This document shows, piece by piece, positions 47,285-57,727 of a DNA stretch of 64,000 bases; positions within the stretch are counted from its first letter, which is position 1, and the number at the start of each line of letters is the position of its first letter. This DNA is from Papio anubis (taxonomy: Eukaryota > Chordata > Mammalia > Primates > Cercopithecidae), in contig NC_044976.1 of NCBI RefSeq assembly GCF_008728515.1, positions 211,235,467 to 211,299,466 of the forward strand, read 5' to 3'. The notes beneath the pieces were generated by a model. That model saw only the letters and a list, made by a program, of their open reading frames with translations. It had not been told where the DNA came from and ran no database searches. The position numbers were made by a program, and so were the translations under genes.

Positions 47285-47690
47285 TCTCACTTCACTATTG
47301 AGTGTCACAACCCAGACACTAGACTCTATACAATTTAAATAGATTATCTCATTTAATCTTCACGATCTTATGAGGCAGTTCAATTAGGTCTATTGTTTCT
47401 CCCAGTTTTCAAAGAAGGAAAATGGAAAATAACTTATTTATTTTCGTTTTATTCTGTTGATCAAATTATTGGGTCAATGTGCAATGGCTCACTTAGATTA
47501 GTGCGGTCTTGGTTTACGTTGTTTCAGAGGTTGCATTATGCTCCGAGGTCACCCCAATCAAATGAAGAGATGGGGAACTTTTTCTAAAGTCAGCAAATTA
47601 ACAGCTAATACATTACAGCCCAGATTTGAATTCAAGAAAGGTAGGCTAGAGATTAAGCTCTTAACTGAGCTGGTATACAAGGGATAATGG
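47285..47690 (-). repeat. MIR-like remnant in two pieces, antisense
   Basis: The piece at 47285-47425 ('tctcatttaatcttcacgat') and the piece at 47585-47690 ('cagcccagatttgaattcaa') look like two ends of an antisense MIR. About 155 bp of unassigned DNA lies between them. Confidence 0.45.
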
Positions 47691-47694
47691 AAGC

Positions 47695-48740
47695 TATCTA
47701 TGGAGATATACTGATAGATGTATATATAGAGATACAAAAGAACAATGGAAAAACTGGCCACAGATGTTTGTTAAAAATACTTATTAGATTTTAAATTATG
47801 GAATTAAAGCATGTGTTTTTCCTCTGCTTCTGAAAATAGAACTGCTGGCTGAGTAAGTCCCCCGGAGGCTGAAAGACCAATAAGTGGACAGAAATTCATT
47901 ACTCTTTGATTCTGAGACCAGCTGCTTCATGCAGAATCTGGCACTTACCACACAAGGACCACTCTTAGCTTTATAATCAATGTGACGCCTTTGTTTAGCT
48001 GAGCCTCTCCATCTTGTATTTCTCCTCACTAAGCATTCTGTTGCTGGTTGTTTTTCTCACTGTGTTGATGTATTGATGTCTGTTTCATTGTTCCAGATTA
48101 TATTTCACTGAGTTTTCAATAGAAATGTCCCTTTTTGCTACCTAGTGAGTGGGTGTCCTTCAGCAGCTTACCACTTTGGAACTATTATTCTGATATCCCA
48201 TTGCAAGTCACACTTTGTCATTAAAGTCAAGAGAGCAATATCCATGTCACACCTATGACTAAGTCCCAAGTTCACCAAGAAAGTGGATAGCATTCTCTGA
48301 ATGTTTTGTATTTTTAATTTTTTTAAAAAACAAAAGCAAAAAGTTGAAGCATGAAGATAAACGAATTCACTTGGGCCATGAGAAAGTCGTGGTAACACTG
48401 AAAATCGTGAGAGGCAAGTGCGGCTCCAACAGTAAGAAGAGGAGCTTCCTCAGTCTGAACCACTGGGCCCAGGATGTGTGATTTATTGAAGATCTCATAC
48501 AAGAATGAAGAATTAGCCTGGCTGTGATTGCAGAGCCCCTCTCCCGCTCATTCACCTTGAGCTCACCTGGGAGTAGCTTTGAAGGCCAAGGTCAGAAAAA
48601 TGTATCGTTGGATCCAAACATTCTCAGTTAGGATTGTGCCTATTGTCTTTTTGATTCCACAACTCCATGACAGCCTGCTACCAGCTGGAACTATGTATTC
48701 CTCCTCCTCTCTGGTTCTTCGCTATTTACCGGGTACATTC
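47695..48740. other. Intergenic DNA, nothing recognised
   Basis: Unique sequence with no clear gene, RNA or repeat. Confidence 0.4.
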
Positions 48741-48744
48741 TTCC

Positions 48745-48965
48745 TACTATGTGTCATAGTGAGGAATACAGCCATTTGGAGTCAGACAGACACCAGCCTG
48801 AATCACATTTGAATCACATCACATAAAAGCTTTAGGTCTATGACACTATTACCTGCTTCTCTCTGCTTCCGTTTTTTTCTTCTGTAAATGAGGGTAGCAA
48901 TCGTTATCTTCCAGAGCTATTACGAGGATTACATGAGGTAGCACATGCAAAACACAGTAGATTCT
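48745..48965 (+). repeat. MIR remnant
   Basis: MIR words in order: 'tttggagtcagacagacacc', 'cttctgtaaatgagggtagc' and 'gaggattacatgaggtagca'. Confidence 0.7.
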
Positions 48966-49087
48966 AAAAAAAGTTGTTCCTTTTCTCTCTTTTCCCCAAA
49001 TCATCCAAAGGGGATTTAGTCAACTGGTAACTCTGAAAATGTTAACAAAATATCTATCTCTCCACAGATAAATGCATATGCTAACCA

Positions 49088-49290
49088 TCCAAAAGTAAGT
49101 TAAAAGCACAGATTCTACAGCCAAACTACATAGGGTTCAGATCCCTTTGTACTTCAGTTGTCTCACTTGTAAAATGGGGATAACAAACATGCCATCCTCA
49201 TAGTATTGTTACGAGTGGTAAATAAATTAAGGATGTAAACACATACAACTAACCTGAAAAATACTAATTGTTCCCTAAATATTATAATTC
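49088..49290 (+). repeat. MIR remnant
   Basis: A second MIR close to the last, with 'tagggttcagatccctttgt', 'ctcacttgtaaaatggggat' and 'gttacgagtggtaaataaat'. Confidence 0.72.
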
Positions 49291-49294
49291 AAGA

Positions 49295-50180
49295 CTCTAA
49301 TGGTAACACTTATTATTTAGACAGATACGTAATGTCAATGCTAATATATCAATCACCTCCAAGAGAGCTTTGCCAAAGACCTATGCCAGTTTCCCTAAAA
49401 TGTATATTTTTGGAGCCAGAGATAATATTTTTAGAAGTGTCATTCTGCATAAACGCTTTTCGTAGTTTTTGTGGTGAAGGACAAAAACAGAGGCTATTTA
49501 AAATCATTTTCCCTCTGCAGTAGGGAATGAGGAAGGCATTTATTCTTTCCGCATTCTCCGTCCTAGATTACCCCAATAATACTCATCCTGATAACTTTGG
49601 AGTTGTTTAATTTCACTGTAAAACAGCTTTGAAAATAGCTATATTGCCCAAACGTCTAAGTTCTAAAAACATCAGTGTCTATTTTAGATCCAGGCTGTTA
49701 GCAAATTTCAATATTCATTTGTCGATTCAACCAGAGTTTACTGGAGTTTACTATGTGCCAGACAATGTTATAAAAGATAGGCAAAAACTCCTGCCCTTAC
49801 AGAGCTTTCATTATAGTGAGGTGAGAGGTGTTCGATAAACAGATAACTAGAATATGTAATTTGTCCAATTATGGTACGTATCATGGAGAAAAATAAATCA
49901 GGGAAAGGAAAATTAGGTATCCTAAAGTAGAGATAGGAATTGCAATTCTAAATAGCATAATTGGAGAATATCTCACTGAGAAGAAACCTATCTGTAAGAC
50001 TGAGAGAAGTAAAGGACCAAGCTATGGGGCTATCTGTTGGAAGAGCATTCTAGGAAGAAGGAACAGTGTATGCAAAGCCCTAGAGGTGGGAGTGTACCTG
50101 GCATATTCAAGGAATGGCACACAGGCTGGATGGCTAGAGTGGGGAAGAGCAAGAAGAGTGGGAGTGGAAGTCACATGCAC
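49295..50180. other. Intergenic DNA, nothing firmly recognised
   Basis: 'gtttactatgtgccagacaa' near 49748 is typical of a widespread ancient repeat. The rest is unique. Confidence 0.4.
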
Positions 50181-50184
50181 ATGA

Positions 50185-50640
50185 AGTTACAAGAATGTTC
50201 ACAGAAGCAGTAGTAATAGACAGAATCTTGAAACCACTCCGATATCTATCAATAGTAGAATGAATAAATTATAATGTACTTATATAATGGAATTCCACAT
50301 TGAAATGCAAACAAAAAACAAACTATAGGTGCTCTCGATAATACAGATGAATCTCACAAACATGATGTTGAGTAAAAGAGGCCAAATGCTGAAGGATAAA
50401 AACTGCATCATTTCTTTTACATAAATTTCACAAACAAGGCAACACTTGCAGTAATAAGGCAGATTAGTAGTTAGGACAGAGATATGTGATTAGAAATGAG
50501 CTACAAAGTGTCTTCTGGGAGGGACCGAGTGGAGGTAATATATGTTCATTTTGTGATAATTTGCTTAGGAGGTAATATATGTTCATTTTGTGATAATTTG
50601 CTTAGGAGTTATGCCTTCCATATGTCTGTTTTACATATAT
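50185..50640 (+). repeat. L1/HAL1-like 3' fragment
   Basis: Diverged L1-like sequence: 'tgaataaattataatgtact' and 'gatgaatctcacaaacatga'. It contains the 37-bp tandem duplication described in the next entry. Confidence 0.55.
50531..50604 (+). repeat. 37-bp perfect tandem duplication
   Basis: A 37-base unit starting 'ggaggtaatatatgttcatt' occurs at 50531-50567 and again, identically, at 50568-50604. Confidence 0.95.
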
Positions 50641-51410
50641 AATATAATGTAATAGTAATATAATATTACTATTTATAATAGTAAATGGAGGAATTTGAGA
50701 TAGCAAGTACAGGCATTTTTTTCAAAAAGTTTTACTGTAATGGGAGCAGAGAAATGAGGTGAAAGCTGAAGGACTATTTTAAAGATGGGAGAAATGACTG
50801 TTTCGGAAGGTTCACTTACTCATATTTACCACTGTCGCAAAACACCTGTTCCATTGTTTACTTAAAGGTTTTCAACTTAAATTTACTTAAAAAGCAAATT
50901 TCATGTTAACATTGTGTCACCTGCCATAATAGAAATAACTGTAAAAATACAATGCACACAAGAGTCATTCGATTGAAATAATTTAAAAAAATAAACATAA
51001 TTGAATGCAAATCAAAATCAATCAAACTGAGCTACAAAAATGAGTGCCTAAAGATAAGTTACTTAAACAGAAAAACAGAGCTGTTGATGATCAGTCAGAA
51101 AAAAGGATATTCTGTTCCATGTTTATGTAATAGTCACCAGCACTGTGCACAGTTCCTTCATCATCTTAACCTTTGCACTGCATACATACTGTTTTGAACA
51201 CCTATCCATATTCATTTCAACAGAGGAGTAAAAGAAAAACCTAGTCACACGTGAAGTGACAAGAGGATGCTGACTTGCCCAGCACTTGAGGTTGTCCCCT
51301 GTTCCCATGTCTCTGATTTGGAGGGAAGCTGAGCTTTAGAAAAAGCCTCCTCATGCTGCTGACTAAAAAGAACCCCCACTCCTATGTCTGTTTTTAGAAA
51401 TAACTGGTGT
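50640..51410. other. Intergenic AT-rich DNA, nothing recognised
   Basis: Unique sequence with an AT-palindromic patch at about 50641-50690. Confidence 0.4.
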
Positions 51411-51413
51411 ATG

Positions 51414-51415
<2 letters not shown>

Positions 51416-51450
<35 letters not shown>
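51416..51450. repeat. (GT)n microsatellite
   Basis: About 17 GT units. Confidence 0.96.
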
Positions 51451-51452
<2 letters not shown>

Positions 51453-51675
51453 TGGGGAAGGTGCTGCTCAGCTGTGGTTCTAGCAACCCTGCCTGAAATC
51501 AGGCAAAGGCAGGAGGCCATCAGAGGGCACCTGCAACTGTCACTAGGCCCCAACTCATTGTCTATGTTCCATACTTTAGAAAACACTGACCTATAACAAC
51601 GGAGATAATATTTTCCAAATTAAAAATCAGGCAACCTGATATTTCAACAAGATACAGTATTTAAAGATAAGAGCT

Positions 51676-53010
<1,335 letters not shown>

Positions 53011-53039
53011 AAAAGAAAAAATATATATGAGGTCCATAA

Positions 53040-53230
53040 TTAACAGAATAACTCACAATAAAAGAAATACTAATTGACATTAAAAAAAAAAAAAGTAAGA
53101 GCAGCCCAGAAAACCCATAATAATACCGCCATACCTAGGACATTCATGTATTACTCCATACATTTGAAATGTTTAAAATCGACACTAATGCTACTTGGAT
53201 GTGAAAATTCATAGACATAATCCCTGCCCT
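53040..53230. other. Intergenic DNA, nothing recognised
   Basis: A short unique stretch with an A13 run near 53082. Confidence 0.4.
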
Positions 53231-53236
53231 CGAAGT

Positions 53237-53413
53237 AAGGTTGCCAGTCAAAATTACAGAATGTCCAGATAAATTTAAGTTTCAGATAAATGGGGACTTC
53301 TTGTAGTATATGTCTCAAATATTGCATTCGATATATTAAATATTTATCTGCTGTTCATCTGAAATTCAAATTTCTGGGTGTCCTACATTATTATTTGCTA
53401 AATCTGGCAACCC
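53237..53413. repeat. Palindromic MITE-like DNA transposon
   Basis: It starts 'aggttgccag' and ends 'ctggcaaccct', with longer matching inner arms (gtttcagataaatgg against atctgaaattcaaat). This is a terminal-inverted-repeat hairpin element about 177 bp long. A flanking TA on each side fits a Tc1/Tigger-type target. Family name not assigned. Confidence 0.75.
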
Positions 53414-53419
53414 TACCTC

Positions 53420-54900
53420 AAAAGGTTTTCAGGCTATTGAAGGGCAAAGGCAATTCAAACACAGCGAGAGTATGAGAAGCGTCAGGGCAAAAGAGCCATC
53501 ACAGACTGCGTGTGCCTATCAAACAAATATCCACCTTAGGGAAGACATTTGGAAACTGGTAACATTGGAACTGAGTCTTAAGCTGGAAACGTATGGGATA
53601 CACCATTTATTTCAGCATTTAATAACATGCCATCACGATTTGTGACTTAACTGTTTGATAAACATGTGTTTTGTCTACAGAACTAGACCTTCAGTTCCTT
53701 GGAGACACAAGTCATCTCTTTATGTCCCCCATGCCACCTGGAACTGACAGGCACACTTAAGGCAGTAGTAAATTACTGCACACATTGATGCAAATGGTTT
53801 TGTCCTCCCAAAGAGTAAAAATATTCTGTTAGTGAAACGTATTGTAACTAGCGTTTCTTTTTCAATTTTAGTCTTTGAACACTGCAGCCAAGAATCCAGT
53901 TTGAAACCTTGGGAGTCAAATTCATAGTAAATACAAGAGCCGTTCACAGTGCAGCAAACTCTCATGTTAGTTTTATGACAGATTCAGTGACACTGGAATG
54001 GACACCTTTTTGATTCTGGGGTTCCTTCCTAAGACCCCCATGTGTGACATATTCATGGCTGGATTCTAGATACTGAAGCAGTTACTACAGCTGGTTAGTC
54101 CAATGATTATAAATAAGAAGGCTTTTCTACAAACACACGCTGCCCACATTGAAGTTCCTCTTTAATCTACTGCAGTTTGAAACTGTCCCCCACTTTCCCC
54201 AAGAGTCCACTCCAAGCTAGTTTAGGATGAGTCTACCACAGCCTTTGGAAGAGGGAGGGAAGATAACTTTTCTCATCTCTCCTAGTCCCAGCTCTAAAGA
54301 CCAGAACCAGGGAGGAAGCAACACTACTCTTCCAAACACATTCCCCAAACGTCGCACCTTTTCAACAATTTTAGTAACAAATTTAAGGCATCATAGATGC
54401 CTTAAAAATTGGCATGATAGATGTTACATTGATCGTGAAAAGACTTTAAAAGAAGGGAGAAAGATGTAAAGAAGGTAATCAAATGGGGAGCATTTTTTAA
54501 CAATGTGCTCACTTCTTCCCCTTCAATTCCTTGAATTGAGTCTGAATTATCACTCCTATTGATCTCTGAGCCCAGAACATTACTTTGTGGTCTGGCCTCA
54601 GGTTTCTTCCAATTTTTTAAATCACAATATTCCTAAGAGGGCAGCGACGAGGTCTGGGGTATTATGAGGACTGGAAACCTAGCCACAAGTGACCATGAAA
54701 GTCCAAAATGCCTTCAAAGTCTGTCTCTAAGGCCCATTTTCAAGGTCTTGTTATATAGTTAATTTTCCCCCGACTTATGTCAAAAATAAACGAGGCTGTG
54801 TTCTAGGTAAAATGGTAGGGACAGATTTTAATCACTACTACTACTGCAATGGGGAAAAGAGCCCAGCGTGAACTGAATTCAATTGCGATTTGTACAGAGG
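53420..54900. other. Upstream flank of EXO1, no gene seen
   Basis: Unique sequence with no recognisable repeat or exon. GC content rises toward the CpG island. Confidence 0.4.
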
Positions 54901-55057
54901 CGACCGGGCGTTTTAAAGAGAATGAAGGAATCAGGATGGGACTCATGACGCCAAGGGGGGACTGAGCAACTTTTCCAGGTTTGAAAAACCTCAACACAAA
55001 CGCGCGACGGCGCTCTATCAACGTCAGCCTCCCGAACCGGGGCTGTACCCAGGAGAG

Positions 55058-55076
55058 AACTACAACGCCCAGCAGC
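55058..55076 (+). promoter_or_regulatory. ZNF143/SBS-like site
   Basis: 'aactacaacgcccagcagc' is close to the long ZNF143 (Staf) motif AACTACAATTCCCAGCATGC, common at TATA-less promoters. It lies about 300 bp upstream of the likely start. Confidence 0.6.
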
Positions 55077-55098
55077 CCCGACGGGTGTAAACACTCCC

Positions 55099-55107
55099 AA
55101 CTTCCGG
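55099..55107 (-). promoter_or_regulatory. ETS/GABP site
   Basis: 'aacttccgg' is the reverse of the CCGGAAGT ETS core. Confidence 0.55.
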
Positions 55108-55299
55108 GGCGTTGCTCACCATCTGCCAGCAGCGCCAGTGCCACTCGGTCCCTCAAGAAGCCGCAGGGGTTCGGGCCGGCAGCAGAAGCTGGAGTCGTAA
55201 GGCAGTGGGCCGCTGTCTGCCCAGCGAGACGGAGGGCTCAGGACGCGACCCTGTGTGTTGGAAGCTGCAGGAGGCGGAGCCGGGTTGCGGGGTACGCGT

Positions 55300-55307
55300 T
55301 GACGTCA
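55300..55307. promoter_or_regulatory. CRE palindrome (TGACGTCA)
   Basis: An exact CREB/ATF consensus, 9 bp upstream of the GC box. The order CRE, GC box, E2F is compact (66 bp). Confidence 0.75.
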
Positions 55308-55315
55308 CATCCGCT

Positions 55316-55325
55316 GGGCGGGGCC
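55316..55325 (+). promoter_or_regulatory. Sp1 GC box
   Basis: GGGCGGGGCC. Confidence 0.75.
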
Positions 55326-55357
55326 GCAAGGAACCCGCGCAAATTGAAAGGTCAGCC

Positions 55358-55365
55358 TTTCGCGC
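55358..55365 (+). promoter_or_regulatory. E2F-like site
   Basis: TTTCGCGC fits the E2F consensus TTTSSCGC. An 'attgaa' CHR-like word sits about 14 bp upstream. Confidence 0.6.
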
Positions 55366-55564
55366 GCGGTGTAGCCAGGTTTCCCGTGTTGTGCGTCGCT
55401 GGCCGTGAGTGCTCTGGCTACAGTGAGTTAGGGGCGTCGGGGCGGGTTTCTCCAACCCCAATCGGCTCCGTTCAAGGGGAGGAGGAGAGTCCCTTCTTGG
55501 AAGGTGAGAGGAGCGGGCTGTGCGGAGGCTAATGGGTGGGTTCCCTTGGGGGTCGACCTGTGCG

Positions 55565-56255
55565 TCACCTCCGACCCTCCTCTCGGGATTCGGGGTCTTC
55601 CAGGAGGGGAAGGAGAGAGTCTGGTGTGATCTTCCCATCCCGACAGCAGAGCCCTTAGCCTGAGCGGAGTGTGTGTTGTTTTGTTCCGAGGGGACGTCCG
55701 GCCACGAGAGGTCTGCAATTCAGTGAATGGAGGGAGAGAGAGAGCAGACGATTCCGGGCTGGAGCAGGCGCCGGGGTTGCCAGACTTCTCTCATTTTCCC
55801 GCAGAAGCTGGCAGTCCGGGTTTTACACGCAGTCTCTGCACCTTTAAATGTTGACAAGTACATTTTCCCATAATGTTGTGCAGACCTAAGGAAACGTGTC
55901 GTCTGGAATGGGCTTGGGGGCCACGCCTGCACATCTCCGCGAGACCGAGGGATAAAGTGAAGATGGGGCTGTTATTACCGCGAGTGCCACATGCGATCTC
56001 TTTGAGATATGTACTCCGTCATTCTTACTGTTGCACGCAGCCATTCTTACTACGCTAAAGAAGAAATACTTATTCGAGGATATTTGCCTGGCCCCGAAGA
56101 AAGTTATGTAAATTTCATGAACTATTATATCCGTTTTCCTCGGAGTGAGAGAAAACTCTCTTTAGATAGCATCTGAGAGGTAAGAGACTTTTTCTGAAAC
56201 TGTGGCTTGAGGACCACCTGCATCCAGATTAGCTCCTTTGTTTAAAATTTATTCA
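55565..56255 (+). other. EXO1: EXO1 5' UTR region / first intron
   Basis: CpG density falls off. A good donor, AG|GTAAGA at 56180, could end an alternative 5' UTR exon. No coding sequence was recognised. Confidence 0.45.
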
Positions 56256-56258
56256 CAG

Positions 56259-56554
56259 GCTGGGCGCGGTGGCTCAAGCCTGTAATCCCAGCACTTTGGG
56301 AGGCCGAGGCGGGGGAATCACGAGGTCAGGAGATCGAGATCATCCTGACTAACACGGTGAAACCCCGTCTCTGCTGAAAATATAAAAATTAGCCGGGCGT
56401 GGTAGCGGGCGCCTGTAGTCGCGGCTTATCGGGAGGCTGAGGCAGGAGAATGGCGTGAACCCGGGATGAGGAGCTTGCAGTGAGCCGAGATCCAGCCACT
56501 GCACTCCAGCCTGGGCGACAGAGCGAGACTCCGTCTCAAAAAAAAGAAAAAAAC
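56259..56554 (+). repeat. Young AluY, Old World monkey type
   Basis: 'gcggtggctcaagcctgtaa' and 'gatccagccactgcactcca' are monkey AluY signatures. It is flanked by 'aatttattcacag' and 'aattcattcacag'. It lies in the first EXO1 intron. Confidence 0.95.
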
Positions 56555-56569
56555 AATTCATTCACAGCA

Positions 56570-57545
56570 GAACTAGTGAATCCCAGTCACAGAGTGGAGT
56601 TGAGAGTCTAAGAACCTCTGAAATTTGAGAACTGGACTAGAACCTTTAGAGCTCTGATAAGGTGTCAACAGGGTAAAGCTGACTCCTGATCTTGTACTTT
56701 CTTTCTTCCCTTCCTTCCAAACTTAACGTTTGGTAGGAGAGATTTGTATTACGAAATGCTAAGCAACTGCTCAGTGCCCATTACTAACTTTTTATTGTAG
56801 AGTTGTGGAGGGGAGGTCGTTTCTTAAGAAACGGCTGTGACAGTTCCAGAATCTCTGTATAGAAAGGGCTTAGGGGCCTGGAATGGAAGGGGGTGGAAAG
56901 TTAAAGCATTTGTCTTGAAGCTGTATTTGCATAGCAGACGCAGTTTCACAATTCTTTGGGGTAGCTTTCAGAGAGACTGATGGAGTTGCCCCTAGACACC
57001 ACCACTGTTTATTACCAGAATGTTCGTGCTTAGAATAATGCATTCTACTAGCAGTGAATTTCAGTCCTAAACAAGTACAGGATCATTTCTGTAATCCTTT
57101 TTGAATTTTTCCTTTGTTTTTTCATTGAAATGCTTATGTTCCTACAAACTGTTTTGAGTTTCTGCTCCTATTTGAATTTGCATGTTGACCCTTATAATTA
57201 ATACCCTTTGTAGAGGCAATGTGATGCCATCCCACACATGGTTTTTTTTGTGCCTGGCTCCTTGAAGCCTGTGTTAGGAGTGAAAGTGCCAAAGCACTTT
57301 GGAAAGAATAAACAAACATTAAGCAAATGTCAAGTGGCATTAGAGGTAGTATTAGTGATTAATGTAAATTCTACCCTATGGAAATTGTTTGACAGGGAGG
57401 AGCCCAGCTAAAATACTAAAGAGCAGTGATTCTTGAATATCTGAACAATTTCTGCCTTGGACTCCAGGCTTTCTCTTTATTTGTCTAAAATGTTTTGATA
57501 AATATTTTTCTTTAAATATTACTGTTCTCCCTGTGTCTCTTCATA
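56570..57545 (+). other. EXO1: EXO1 first-intron unique sequence
   Basis: Unique sequence leading to the pyrimidine-rich acceptor 'tgtctcttcatatcag' of the first coding exon. Confidence 0.5.
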
Positions 57546-57566
57546 TCAGGTAGTTAATTTGGCACC

Positions 57567-57727
57567 ATGGGGATACACGGATTGCTACAATTTATCAAAG
57601 AAGCTTCTGAACCCATCCATGTGAGGAAGTATAAAGGGCAGGTAGTAGCTGTGGATACATATTGCTGGCTTCACAAAGGAGCTATTGCTTGTGCTGAAAA
57701 ACTAGCCAAAGGTGAACCTACTGATAG
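57567..57727 (+). CDS. EXO1: EXO1 coding exon 1
   Basis: The exon begins at 57550 after 'catatcag', with 17 bases of 5' UTR and then ATG at 57567 in a strong context (GGCACCATGG). It encodes MGIHGLLQFIKEASEPIHV and on to GEPTD plus the first two bases of R54. The donor is GTAAGT at 57728. It supplies the N-terminal nuclease strand and D30. Confidence 0.98.

Larger units (their letters stand above)
54950..55560 (+). promoter_or_regulatory. EXO1: EXO1 CpG-island promoter
   Basis: CpG dinucleotides become frequent from about 54,950 to 55,560, in sharp contrast with both flanks. No TATA box is seen. In order the island has a ZNF143-like site (55058-55076), an ETS site (55099-55107), a full CRE palindrome (55300-55307), a GC box (55316-55325) and an E2F-like TTTCGCGC (55358-55365). 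The first exon probably starts near 55,340-55,400. Candidate first-exon donors are GTGAGT at 55405, GTGAGT at 55423 and GTGAGA at 55504. E2F and CHR-type control would fit the S-phase expression known for EXO1. Confidence 0.8.

Noticed and set aside
54981..55532. 183-codon open frame across the CpG island
   Set aside because: High GC removes stop codons by chance. It overlaps promoter motifs and other equally open frames on both strands, with no recognisable protein content.
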